The notes: a model not told the origin generated them from the sequence alone. A stretch of 20,244 bases of DNA from Silene noctiflora (GCA_009801015.1 VHZZ01001374.1:33436-53679); one strand, 5' to 3'; positions 8,254 to 19,092 are shown, counted from the first letter of the stretch. A program made the numbers and translations.

Positions 8254-11200
8254 ATGGAAAGGGAATTGACGCAACCATTAATTGCCATTTTAATTTCATC
8301 CCTAATTGCAATTAGAGCATACAAGAAAAAATCACTTAATTTATCAGGAGCACTTTCTGGGTTTCTTGTCATGTCCATACATCTTGCTACCAATCTCAGG
8401 TACACATAAATTTCATATCTTTATTCTTATATCTTATTGATTTTTTAACAATTGTTCATAAAATGAAAAGGGTAGTCAATTAATTTAGTGATCAAATTTA
8501 TTTTACCAATATGGTGATTTGTTTCACATAATATTAGCGTAAAACCGCCTCACAGGAGACTAGTTAACATTTTATAGGTTTGGAGCTCTATTGCTGGTGT
8601 TTTTCTTCAGTTCATCAAAGTTGACTAAAATTGGGGCAGAAAAGAAACGTAAATCTGACGTTGAGTACAGGGATGGTGGACAAAGAAACTGGTAAGCTGT
8701 TACTTTTCTCACAAATACTTGTCTAAACTCTAAGCTGTCCTTACACAAGTATATCGTAAAACGGTTTTTTTGATAAGTACTTACGGTTATTAATACGGTT
8801 CTTTTGTAAAATTTTGTATTTTTTTTGTGCTTCATTGTTTTTGAGCTTGTAGAATGTAGAGTTGACTTTTTTTCTTTTTGGGGGGTTTTTATTTGCATAT
8901 GATTGAAGCTAGTGTTTCAGTGTTGAAGGGTACCAGAAATGGAATGAATTTGTTATTTCGGTATCTGTTACTAGTATTGATTGACTCTAAACTACAGACT
9001 ACTGAGTAGTATTACATGTACTAAACATTGTCTTCCTGTTTCGCTCAATTAGCCTCATTGTTCTGAATTATCCTCGCATACAAAAAGCTAATGCGGCTAA
9101 TTCAGTAATATAAATGTCGTGTCTTGTATGTTCGGGTATTATACTTCATATGATCAACGGCTGGGGTATGTTCCTTCAATTGCTTGGTCTTATATAATAA
9201 ATGAGCTAATTTCATGTTGATATCTTTGGAGGCTAACCTGCTTTGTTCATATACGGAGTATCTTTTTTCGTTTGCAATGCTCACTCTACCTTGGACCTTA
9301 TCACTTTGTAGGGTACAAGTGTTATGCAACAGTGTTGTTGCTGCTGTTTTGGTTGCAATTATCTGGAAGTTGGTAAGATGGAACGACAAATGTTTAGATT
9401 CCAAAGAATCTTCTCTTATTACTGCACTCGCAGGAGGCATAATCGGTCACTACTGCTGTTGTAATGGAGACACTTGGTCTTCCGAAATTGGCGTACTTAG
9501 TGAAGCCCAACCTCGACTCATCACAACCTTTAAGGTGAAAGCATAACTGATGTCTATTTATAATTTCTTACATAGTGCCTTCATAATTTGAAGAGTGTAT
9601 GCCATGCTTAGCTCTATGTTTGAGAAATCTGGCAGTTTACAGTACCTGTATGTTAAGGGCGTCTCCACATCTATGTTATTTGTGAATTCATCAATATCAT
9701 TTGTTTTTTGAGGGAATCATCAATATCATCTGTTAGGTATGTGTCAATTCTTTAGTCTCAAAAATTGAAGGAGCATACCCAAGCAAACATGTTTATTTAA
9801 AGTGTTGAATCATGAGGGTATGGTCGTAAACTCGTAATACTGGCTGTTTAGCAAGCTATTGATAGTTCGATACTCCCTCTGTCATTTTATAAGTCTCTCT
9901 CACTTTTTGAGACTCATTGCTCTCTTTAATATCTCTCAAAATATGAACAAAAATTATGAAATGTATACTCTTTTGAAACATTTCCATTGCGAATCCAATG
10001 TTATACTTTTCATAATTTTTCTCAAAATACACTTCTATAAAATTAAGAGTCAAAGCTTACTTCGAATACCGAAAATTGTTGATTACTCCCTCCGATCCAC
10101 ACCAATGGTAACAGTTACCTAAAACGTACGATCCACACCAATGGTAACATACCTTATTTGGCCTGAAAAATGACTAAATTACCCTTACACCCACTACCTA
10201 TTTACAACTTTTCATCCACTCACTCACCAACTACCCATTCATTTCATGTGGTCCCAATCAAAGTTTCCAATTTTACCCCAAACTTTTCCACCTTTTCTTA
10301 AATAACCCAATTTTCCTTATGTTACCATTTGTCTGGATCGGAGGGAGTATATGGGAGCAAGAGTTCACAGTTTTTCACTTAGCCTATTTTCTGAAAATGT
10401 TTTGCATTCTAGATTTACTGTAAAATGAATTGAAAGTAACTGCAGAATGAAGAAAGTTGGTTCTAAGATCAGGACTAATATGCTGATGCCCTTCCCTGTT
10501 GTCTGTCAGCCTGTCCGAAAGGGCACAAATGGTGGGGTAACAAGAACCGGGCTCTTAGCAGCTGCCGCAGGAGGCGGCGTAATTGGCTTGACATTCGTTG
10601 TCCTTGGATTTGTTACGGCAACATGTTCTACCGACATAGCTTTAAAGCAGTTACTGGTAATTCCCCTTTCTGTCCTATCGGGACTTGGAGGCAGCGTGAT
10701 AGATTCTTTATTGGGAGCAACTCTGCAATTCAGCGGTTTTTGCTCAGTTCGTAATAAGGTAAATCCTATGTCATCTTATTAATATGAGAATATGGATCAC
10801 CTATTGTGTTGCTAAATTTGCCCCCTTCGGCCATTCGCCAGTAAACATGTATATTTTTGGCCTGTTGCCATGTTTCCCCAAAGCTTCAATGCCAAAAGTG
10901 TAGATAGCTGACCGAGTAAACTACTACTCTGCTACATAGACCTGGCAAGAAGGATGCGACCTGAACAACAAACATCCTAACTCAGAGACCGGAAATAGCC
11001 TGATTTGAAGTGACCCAAATTACCCCAAATGAAATTACATCCAAGTTTCTTTACATACCAAATACTAAAAACAAGCATCAGACTAAACTACCCAACTTGG
11101 ATCCAAATGACCCAATCCAACCACCATCCTGACATAACTTTATCGAAACTGATCTATGAAAACCTAGCACAGCCTAAACCTGGGTTACCGGAGTCACATG

Positions 11201-12050
11201 ACTCCCAAGCAAACTGTGAATGAGTTCGAGCGTATTGTATCGTGGTGTTTACTTCTATCTAAGAGATACTACTACATAAGAGTATCATTTATTTGATGTG
11301 GCATATTCATAAGGCAACCTTGCACAGAACAAACCCGGACCTAAATCCGAAATTATCCGAACGCAAGTGACCCAATTGTGTTTGGGTCTCTTTATCCAAG
11401 TCTACTTATAAGTGACCACATAAATATTTCCCTTAAGGAACCAACAATCCTCATTTCTCATTGATGCCCAGAATTTGAGGTGGCAATTTTTGTTCCCTCT
11501 CGTAAATTTTGGGAATTGGGATAGCTGCTTTTGGGATCATCCTTCTCGCGTTTTGAATGTAGGGGTAAGGCTGCTTGCATTCCCCTCCCACCCCCAATTT
11601 GTGGGAACACTTCAGGTGTTAAGAATAATTTTGCTGTTGGGGTAGCAGCTACTCCATGCTTTCATTCATCCTTCTCTGCTTATACGTAATCTTCTATGCG
11701 TCGTTGAAGCTGGAAAATACTCCTGCTGTTGTTTTATTCACTTGACTTCTACGGTATGGTACCCTTGTTTTTCGATTTAGATTGTGCACTGTAGAAATGT
11801 AACAATTAATCATGTCAATTGAACCTTGTCTTATAACCTCTGAAGTGAAGAGCATGATTTCTTTCAGAACAAAACTCGCACGTTATTTATTGACTTCATT
11901 TCTGAATTGCCATTGAAGGTTGTCGGGAAACCCGGGCCAACTGTGAAAAGAATCTCAGGCCTTAGTATACTCGACAACAACGCCGTCAATTTCGTCTCAA
12001 TAATTATTACAAGTCTTCTAACGTCGGTGGCCTGTGTGTACATTTTCTGA
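8254..12050 (+). CDS. PGR: TMEM19/DUF92 family multi-pass membrane protein (protein PGR-like), 5 exons
   Basis: Exons 8254-8399, 8578-8691, 9312-9534, 10510-10758 and 11919-12050 join in phase to 287 residues, essentially the length I recall for the Arabidopsis protein PGR. The ATG context AAAATGG is favourable. The hydrophobic segments are about residues 8-21, 31-46, 50-61, 91-106, 122-137, 175-200, 208-226 and 266-287, so this is an integral membrane protein. The family signature is GDTWSSEIGVL (139-149), then KGTNGGVTRTG (165-175), and a Gly-rich region to DSLLGATLQFSGFC (226-239). The C-terminus has KVVGKPGPTVKRISG and ends in VYIF. DUF92 relatives include VTE6, the plastid phytyl-phosphate kinase, which shares the DT.SSEIG block; a related lipid-phosphate role here is only an inference. 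In Arabidopsis the homologue has been linked to sugar response (from memory). All introns are GT-AG. Confidence 0.92.
8692..9311 (+). other. Intron 2 of the TMEM19-like gene
   Basis: GTAAGC donor and TGTAG acceptor. The intron is AT-rich with T-tracts. A solo TACGGAGTA at about 9253-9261 looks like a leftover end of a Stowaway-type element. I see nothing else. Confidence 0.75.
9873..10081. mobile_element. Stowaway-like MITE, right end missing
   Basis: TA followed by CTCCCTCTGTCATTTTATAA at 9873 matches the Stowaway (Tc1/mariner) terminal consensus. The interior segments CATTGCGAATCCAATG and GAGTCAAAGCTTACTTCGAA are the kind found near the far end of plant Stowaway copies. No GGGAGTA right end follows; the sequence stops a few bases before the next MITE. 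This is a truncated copy. Confidence 0.65.
10086..10347. mobile_element. Intact Stowaway-type MITE (262 bp) with a duplicated left terminal repeat
   Basis: The flanking TA dinucleotides are at 10084-10085 and 10348-10349. The left end CTCCCTCCGATCCACACC and the complement of the right end CTCCCTCCGATCCAGACA, both followed by AATGGTAAC, give an inverted repeat of about 27 bp with 2 mismatches. Inside, CGATCCACACCAATGGTAA recurs at 10093 and 10129, a 36-bp tandem duplication of the terminal repeat. The middle is pyrimidine-rich with no coding capacity. Confidence 0.9.
10759..11918 (+). other. Intron 4 of the TMEM19-like gene
   Basis: This 1160-bp GT-AG intron has a GTAAAT donor and an acceptor ending TTGAAG. 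Its first half holds a possible hAT-like relic (10938-11389). The rest (about 11400-11900) has T-rich, unremarkable sequence. Confidence 0.75.
10938..11389. mobile_element. Possible degenerate hAT-like element related to the one at 13914-14438
   Basis: AGACCTGGCAAG at 10938-10949 matches 11 of 12 bases of the AGACCTGGCAAA end of the element at 13914. The possible right end GTTTGGGTCT (to 11389) complements to AGACCCAAAC, and GGGTCA follows on that strand, as at the other element. The interior is rich in GACCCAA and CCGAA motifs. No target duplication was found, so the right border is a guess. Confidence 0.35.
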
Positions 12051-12420
12051 GATGCCTTCGATTAATTGTACAAGACTCATCATAGACATGATTCCTCCAG
12101 AATCCAGATAGTGAAGATGCTGTTGTATGAGGTTTTGTTGATCACTTGATCTTATCCCTTGACAAATTTTGACCAGACTGATAATAGGATCCCAACTTTA
12201 CAGAGCAAAGATATTGAAAATTTACCAAGTTTTCTTCGATACTGAATATATAATTTCTGGATCTCTTTTATAATCAGTATCCTAGAGAACAAGATTTTTA
12301 TAGTATGATTATGATTTTATTTATCCAATTATAATCCAAAATCAAAGAATAACGAGTCTTTGTGCTTCATTGGAAATAAAATTTGGGTACCGTTTCAAAC
12401 TGTATTATGATGGAGGAATC
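12051..12420 (+). other. Likely 3' UTR of the TMEM19-like gene
   Basis: AT-rich sequence follows the TGA at 12048-12050. An AATAAA at 12375-12380 is the nearest canonical poly(A) signal. The true end could be nearer the stop. Confidence 0.4.
12375..12380 (+). terminator. Candidate polyadenylation signal of the TMEM19-like gene
   Basis: AATAAA in the context GGAAATAAAATTTGG, about 325 bases after the stop codon. Confidence 0.3.
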
Positions 12421-13913
12421 TTTTTTAAGGTCATTGTTGTATGTAACCCTTTTCTGGAAATGGCACTAAAATTGGCAAATCATGCAATCGTAATGCTCTA
12501 AAGTGAGGTAGTTGTGGGTCTCGACCCGGTGTGAAAAGAGGGTGACAAGTAGTTGGTGTTCACAATCTTGATCAGGAGCAGAAACCAGGGTGACGATTTG
12601 TTGCACAATCTCGGGCAAAAATGTTCACATTGTAGGGAAGTATCGTATGAGACGGTGAATTCGGAGGATAAAATTAACACCTAGGTCAAAATGCAGGATC
12701 ATATTTTAACACCCCAAATATTACCCAGGCAGGCTTGTTAAGTTCATATGTTGCACATATGAGTTGCACTTCCCATACTGACCTAACTGAACCCAAACTC
12801 AACTCGGATTTTGCGGGACATGAAACTAACCCAGTGAGCGACTTGTGACAGGAGTCTGAAGGACCCAAAATTATTCGGGACTGCTAATTTACAAACTTGC
12901 AAGACTACCGGCGGAAAATGGCACTCCGTAACAATCAGTAATGAACTGCATTGACCCAAATCAGACCTGATTCAACTTTGGAGACGGGGTTTTGAGTTTT
13001 GACTATTATGCATGTAATGATGTAGCAATTGTAGGTAAACGACCTTAAGCACTTGTCTGAATTGTCTATTATGCATATGCGATCTGTTATTAATCAATAT
13101 TATGGGCTGATGTTTTGGCGTATTACTGAGACAGATACCAGACGATCAGTGAAGCTCCAGGCTCCAGCTTGGAAGGGACAGAGACTACGTTTTAGGTCGA
13201 TTTTCAATTTTCCAGAGTCTTGAAAGCTATCTAGCAACAGCTGCTAATGCCTGCAATGGGCTGTTTTTATTAACTTAATTGCAGCTGTTGTAGTTACCGT
13301 GTAAGAAATCTAAAAAGATACCAGAACTGAAGTATTCAAATTCCGAGTTCTGGGCTTTCTGCAAGATTAGTTTGCTGTGCAGTATTAAGCGCAGTCTTAC
13401 AGATACGCTATAAGAATCGCTATGTATGTTCCTCGACAAAAAAAGAAGAATCGCGATGTATGAAATTGTAGTAGCAAATAGTTCTATACTAATTTTGTAA
13501 CTATAAAGCATCAAGTTTCCAAAATAAAATCCAAAGCATCAAGTTTCCAAAATAATATCCAAAGTGAAATAAATATGAGTGTTTATGTTTGCGTATTTTT
13601 TTTTCTTTTTGGAATTACTATATCGATCCTATAAGAATTAAGTCAAAATCCCTTCTATTTACTCACTCTTCAATCGTCATTACCTATCCATTTTCTATTA
13701 ATGGTCATAATTTCATATGAGAACAAATTCGAAGGCTCAAAATTCATTTCAGACACTTCAATTTTCTCCTTAATTTTCGTATAATCCTGTTAAATTAGGA
13801 CGCTTAATTTTTTTTCTCCAAATCAAATTTTCCTGGTTGTGAGAGGATTTGTATGCAGGTCCTAACAAAACGAGTTAGAATCTTCTCCATTTCGTATCCA
13901 TATCCTAAATAGT
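12421..13913. other. Intergenic region between convergent genes, first part
   Basis: No gene is supported. About 12520-12990 has scattered GACCCAA, AACCCA and CCGGTG motifs like those inside the hAT-like elements, but I could not define ends. A 28-bp tandem duplication lies at 13505-13560. A diverged pair, AGAATCGCTATGTATG (near 13413) and AGAATCGCGATGTATG (near 13447), is also present. Confidence 0.5.
13505..13560. repeat. 28-bp tandem duplication
   Basis: The copies 13505-13532 and 13533-13560 both begin AAAGCATCAAGTTTCCAAAA and differ at one base. A partial third unit (AAAG) starts at 13561. Confidence 0.9.
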
Positions 13914-14438
13914 AGACCTGGCAAAATAAACTTGAACCTGAAAAACCGATCCAACACCCATTATAAGTGACTTAAGTTGAATAGTATTTGGAACCCAACT
14001 CAATCGGAATCGAATCAAATCGAAACTAAACCGACTTCAATAATAACCGAATAATATCAAAACCTGAACACATCCGAACCGATAGGAGCTGAACTGATAA
14101 ACATGAATCATAAATATTTAGTTTCTCCTAACACTCACATATTAGGTGTTTTTCCATTATTCTTTATTTAAATATGAATCATAATATTCAATTTGAAAAG
14201 CATAGGGTACATTTAAGCTAATTTTTTGACCTTTTACGCAAGAAAATTATGACTCAAAACTCAACTGAATTGATATTGACCTGTCCTGAATTGCACCCGA
14301 CTCGAAATAGCACAAACCGATTAAAGTGACTAACCGAAATAGAGTCAAATCTAAATCGAACTGAAAACAAAACTAAGGTCAACTCGATCTGATTAAAACT
14401 AATCCGAAGTCGAATTGAATGACCCGTTTGCCAGGTCT
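13914..14438. mobile_element. Non-autonomous hAT-like element (525 bp)
   Basis: The left end AGACCTGGCAAAA and the complement of the right end AGACCTGGCAAAC form a 12-bp perfect inverted repeat. The flanking 8-mers TAAATAGT (13906-13913) and TTTGTAGT (14439-14446) share 5 of 8 bases, consistent with a decayed 8-bp target duplication. The interior is rich in CCGAA, GAACC, CGAACTGAA-type motifs, as in other plant hAT-like miniature elements. No coding capacity. Confidence 0.65.
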
Positions 14439-15096
14439 TTTGTAGTATTCCTCGTTTACCTTATCAACTACTTCCACCATTGAATCGTCTCAAAATAATA
14501 TTCAAACCGTTGAAAGGAAACATATGGAAATGGAGAGAAGGATCTAAATTCTAAAGTCATACAAAAAAATACTTTTCAAAGTTGCTATTGTTGAGACAAG
14601 GGTCGTAATTGAGAGTGGCTGTTTATGGGACGATTTGACGTATATCATGTGGAAGAACATGCAATATCAACTTCCAATCTTTTTCCTTGCAAATTATGAG
14701 AATACATTCCCAACAACTTTGTCCTTAGCTTACTTCAGCTGTAATCCCCAATTGTGTCATACCAGACGGTCCATGTTTTAATCAATGTCTTCAAATAAAA
14801 CAAACCGATACGAAATTTCAAAATTATGGCTAAAATTGATTCACTGTAGAGCTCTTAACACTAAAATACGGCATTCACCAAAATAAATGAAATTAAAGAA
14901 CAAATATATATATATAGCATCCCTATTCCATTATGATCGTCGTCCTATCAATAATTTTTAGAGAGAGAGGGGAGAGGAAGAAGATACACATCAAAGAATA
15001 ATTACATTGAACAAAAGGAAGAAAAAGCAATTTTTCAATCCAAAAACATAAAGATTTGATTTTTTGCACAAGAATTATGGAGACATGCCTACAAGA
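14439..15096. other. Intergenic and 3'-flanking region of the FATB gene
   Basis: No gene is seen. It has a short (TA)n tract near 14907 and a purine-rich GAGAGAGAGGGGAGAGG run at about 14961-14977. The 3' UTR of the minus-strand FATB gene must lie in its upper part, but I could not place a clear poly(A) signal. Confidence 0.5.
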
Positions 15097-18000
15097 CTAG
15101 GCGGCACTTCCATTGGGAATCTTACCCAAGTTTCCGAAGCACTTGGCATGCTTCGGCCTCCATTCAGTCCTACCACGAACAACTTCAGCCCCATCCTCGA
15201 GGCGGAGCAAGTGCTGACACTCTACTATGCCTGAATCCATGAGTCCACCAACACTGGTCCCTGAGACGGACGTGAGTGACTGAACCACACTGTCCCTTCC
15301 ACACTCCCTACGATACTCCAAAGTCATGCTTGAGAGCTCATGGGTCTCCATGATTGAGAGCGGAGCGCTCTACACCACAAACAAAGCATTGTCAATATAC
15401 GAATCATTGTTATGTTTTTGCAGGAACACCATCATATAAATATACAAACCATTGGTTGCCAGACCACTTCAATATCGGGTTATTATGGTTTTAGCAGTTG
15501 CGGCAATCATTTTTGAGGTGGTATTGGCCGCATACATAGTGCCATGATTATTAAGATCAGGCGGCATTGACCAATTCAGAGATCAAATAAACCAATATTT
15601 AATAGAATACCATATTAGTGACATCAAAGTGAAAATAATGGTGCTTTTCCTTTCTTCCTTATTGGACAGTTCTAACATGTTAATATTAATATGTTACTCC
15701 GTATATAATTGCAGCCAGTCCAACAATATAAACTAAATAAAGTGAGGTTTGAAGGGCATGAATGTTCTAGAGAGACGTTTGTTTAAGCACGCGAATACCA
15801 ATTAAAACACCCAATATTGAAACATGAGTAAAGCTGGACAATAGCCAGCTTGAACAAGCAGATAAAGTAATACAAAAAGTGCAAGAAACTGTTTGATTGG
15901 AATGTAAATATAAAATGTTATCATGAGAAGAAAACAGGCCGGCCCGCATTAAACTAAACAAATTATTAAGACAGAAGGATGGGATAACTCTTCAAGGCAC
16001 AATCAAGAACGGATAACTGAATTGCCTCTATTTTAGTGAACAAGTCCAGTATGACTTTCTTCGCCGCACTAATAATAATCAGATGAAGATGATTCAATGA
16101 AACGGAGGAAGAAATACAAAGATAGAATTATTACCTCCAGAATCCAACCAATGTACTTGACATTGTTGACATGCTGATTCACATCCAAATCACTCCATCT
16201 AGGCTGTAGAGACAAAACCGACTCCAGTCAAAAAAAAACATCCGAAGGAAAGAAGTATTAAGTGATGATAAACGGTACACACACAATTTTTTGCCACAAA
16301 AAGGAAGATTTGGTAATGGTGAGTTACTTACAGTAAGACCTTTGCGGATATGTTCAGCTGTGTTGTCGTCGAGTTTGGGAAGCTTCCTCCCATCTTCATC
16401 AATAACAGGAGGAGTGTCCACAAAGTGCGGACCAATTTCAGCACGCACTTCATCTGGCATCTTTGACAATCTCCTCGTGAGCTTATTCATCATCACCCAT
16501 ACACTGCAAGGTAAAATATTGGGATAAGCTTTCAGAAGACAAAGAATTGAGGAAAGATATAGAGTTGCATAAATCTAGAAAGAGTTTCTGACCTCGAGGC
16601 TCTAGTCAGAATTTCTCCCGTATTGCAGTCACGAATAAGCCAATCACGACGCATTCCATTTTTCCCAGATGAACTAACCCAAGTGTCTACTTGAACAACG
16701 TCTCCCCTAGAGAACATAAGAGAGGTAAACCCGTCAATAAAAACATCTAACTTTAATGGTTCCCCTATTTACTCAGCAAATTTCTCAACAGTTAACCAGT
16801 CACCAGTATTTTAATAGGTTTGCTTTCTCCACAACAGCATTTCCAGGATGAATTAAGCCTTTAATAGTTCTGTTAGAAATCTCGGAGAGATTGTTTCTAG
16901 ATGGCCATAAATATAGTTGTTTTGAGATCAGCTCTACAGTTCAAGCCGCACATCTAGTTTAATGAGCCATTTTGACGAAGTCCATCAGCAAAGCCAAAAG
17001 ATAACGGGGCTTTGGCTCTGTTGGAAATTTGGAAATGAAGATACAGTTTTGGTTTTTTAACCTTGATAAATTCATGAAAAGTTTTTAAAATACACAAGGG
17101 ACATCTTCAAAAACTCTGAAAAAATACAATGAACTTAAAGCAGCAACTAGATGATTTTACATAGTTAAGCACTCCACTAGTCCATTTTATCTCGTTTTAA
17201 TTGAACAGTCCATTCAACTCAAAAATTCATTTGCCAAACGTAAAGAGTAATGAACATGTGACTAATGCATAATAACATTTAACCACACAGATGTTGTCAG
17301 AAATAGACATTACTACCCGTCGAAAAGAGAGATTAAATTGACAATTGCAGTCCACTGGCACAACTAGTCTTATGAGCTTGTGGCACTACTAACCCCCTCT
17401 AATATCCATGTACATGAATCAAAAGTTTGGCCCTTACCAAGTTGGATAGCGATCAACAAGAACTTGCATTCGAGTAACAACCCAAATAAGGTTTCTTTTA
17501 CACATTTCTGGGGTCGAACCAAAGCCATCTCCCAAAAGCCCGGCTGTTTTGACATGATTTAGAGCTGTTTCCTGGAGAATTAAATGTCGTATAAAAATAG
17601 AGTCCATTATGAAACAGGTTTCCAACTAAAGTGGGACTATGAAGTATGAACCAAAATAACATCTCCAACTACCTGCAAATGATTTATTAGCGTCTCTATA
17701 GAAGCCGTTCTATCCGCCCCTATCTCATATGACCTAACTGGAAAGTTTTGTCTGAAAACAAACCCATCTTGAACAATCCTCCCAAGACCAAAAGGGTCAA
17801 TAAGTGTATCAGGACGCTTGGGTTTCCAATCAAGCATCATCCATTGCTTCTCCGCAGCCAAAAATACGGTTGTAATGGCAGCAAGAAGCATACTCCAATC
17901 AGGCAATTGGTTAATGAAGGTTCTAGGGGCATGAGATCCCGAGTAATAGGTCTCCTCACTCTTCATTCCACCGTTCGTAGATGAAAGACCTATTGATGAT

Positions 18001-18176
18001 GTCCCATTAATCTTAGGGGGAGCTTGTGCATTGGTTTTCATTTTCAAACCCTTGGTTTTGATGCTCGTGGCATCGGGTTTCGGGATACCAAGCTTATTCG
18101 AGGAGGTTTTTGAACCCGAGTCAGGTGGTAAAGCCGCAGTAGGAAAAAAGGCAGCAGTTGCAGCTGTGGCAACCAT
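15097..18176 (-). CDS. FATB: Plastid acyl-ACP thioesterase, FATB class (palmitoyl-ACP thioesterase), 6 coding exons
   Basis: Hydrolyses saturated acyl-ACP, mainly 16:0, in the plastid stroma, ending fatty-acid synthesis and freeing palmitate for export. Coding exons on the minus strand: 18176-17673, 17571-17438, 16706-16593, 16503-16332, 16203-16135 and 15369-15097. They join in phase to 421 residues, the normal FATB length. The start MVATAATAAFFPT is the classical FATB transit-peptide start in AACAATGG context; the in-frame codon upstream at 18185 is GTG. Residues 1-85 are a Ser/Thr/Lys-rich plastid transit peptide. Residues 91-112 (LPDWSMLLAAITTVFLAAEK) are the conserved hydrophobic FATB segment. 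Two hotdog domains follow. The catalytic set is D315, N317 and H319 in DLDVNQHVNN, plus E353 and C354 in YRRECGRDS. The spacings equal those of Umbellularia FatB (D281, N283, H285, E319, C320). All introns are GT-AG. FATA is excluded by the N-terminal segment and length. Confidence 0.95.
15370..16134 (-). other. Last intron of FATB (765 bp)
   Basis: On the minus strand it has a GAG|GTAATA donor and a TGTAG acceptor before Ser-Ala-Pro-Leu. It contains ACTCCGTA (near 15695), another solo Stowaway-end-like motif. I see nothing else. Confidence 0.75.
16707..17437 (-). other. FATB intron between the second and third coding exons (731 bp)
   Basis: It splits the Trp codon of Pro-Thr-Trp-Gly-Asp. 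The donor is TG|GTAAGG and the acceptor CTCTAG. The segment CTAGTTTAATGAGCCATTTTG (16954-16974) is shared, 19 of 21 bases, with the last LUH intron at 6338-6358. The rest is AT-rich and unremarkable. Confidence 0.75.
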
Positions 18177-19092
18177 TGTTAACACTAACTCACAATACCC
18201 AACAACAGATCAACCCAAATTGATAGATTCCTTAACAATGTCAATGTCAACAATTGCAAACTGAAATTAATGTCAGGAATTTCACTGTATATTCTCAGGA
18301 AGTGACATTATATGAACCTGCATGAACCTGAACCAAACAGAAACAAGAACACATCATCAAATCATTAAATATACTCAGAAATTTATATCATCCAAATTAA
18401 TTGAAGCAAAAAAAAAAAAAACAAGGGACCACAAACTAAGGAAGACCCAGAAAACCCATAACATTACTGACATAAATTTGCTAATTTACAACAAATTCTC
18501 CACAAAAATCCAACTTTTTAATTAAGGGTTTCAAATAGATGAAATAATTGAGATTATATACATAAAGTTTACAAAATTAGCACCAAAAAACCTAAAAGAT
18601 CGTAACTTTATGAAGAACCCAATTCAGATCTGAACTCAAACATACCAACAATGATAAACAATTACTGAAATAAATCAATTTACAACATTACATACGAACA
18701 TTGATCATCATTGTCATAATATATCAATAAAATAGGTAAAATAACCTAAGAAAATGAGATCAAATACCCAAAAATTAAAAGAAAAAAAGGGTAAGGGAAA
18801 AAATGGAACCTGGGTTCTCTGGAAAAACAGAGAAAGAAAATAAAGGCAGGAAAAAACAGGTCAAAAAACAATATGTTTTGTTTAGTTACTTAAAATATGT
18901 TTTTGACCCGTTTGTTTGGTATTTTAGGTTTTTGTTTTTTGATTGATTTAAATTTGAGTTTGTTGTATTTTAAGAAAAATTTGGGAAAATCAAATTAAAT
19001 TTGGATAGTCCGAAAGTTTGAATCTTTTTTGTTGTTTGGATGATGAAAGAACGAGGGGAGAGTTTGAGAGAGAGAATGGGTGGAGGCAAGTG
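18177..19092 (-). other. Probable 5' UTR of FATB with a leader intron
   Basis: Upstream of the ATG the minus strand shows a TTTCAG acceptor (exon resuming at 18260) and a CCCAG|GTTCC candidate donor (exon ending 18810). They delimit a 549-bp T-rich leader intron, as known for other FATB genes. The first exon, about 18810-19090, is CT-rich on the minus strand near its start (CTCTCTCTCAAACTCTCCCC). The splice sites are inferred; the donor is not the strongest possible. Confidence 0.5.

Larger units (their letters stand above)
9535..10509 (+). other. Intron 3 of the TMEM19-like gene, host of two Stowaway-type elements
   Basis: GTGAAA donor and CTGTCAG acceptor. It carries a truncated Stowaway-type element at 9873-10081 and an intact one at 10086-10347. 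The unique part 9536-9870 contains only a short diverged repeat of AATCATCAATATCAT (about 9685-9732). Confidence 0.8.

Noticed and set aside
9214..9546. Single continuous 110-codon gene around the third exon of the TMEM19-like gene
   Set aside because: Only 9312-9534 matches the family. The codons before it read an intron and end in a TGTAG acceptor, and those after 9534 read past a GT donor.
12498..12990. A further hAT-like element between the TMEM19-like gene and FATB
   Set aside because: GACCCAA-type motifs are present, but I could not find paired inverted ends or a target duplication.
18183..18185. Upstream in-frame start of FATB three codons before the MVATA start
   Set aside because: The codon on the minus strand is GTG, not ATG. 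The ATG at 18176-18174 has a good context and gives the conserved FATB N-terminus.
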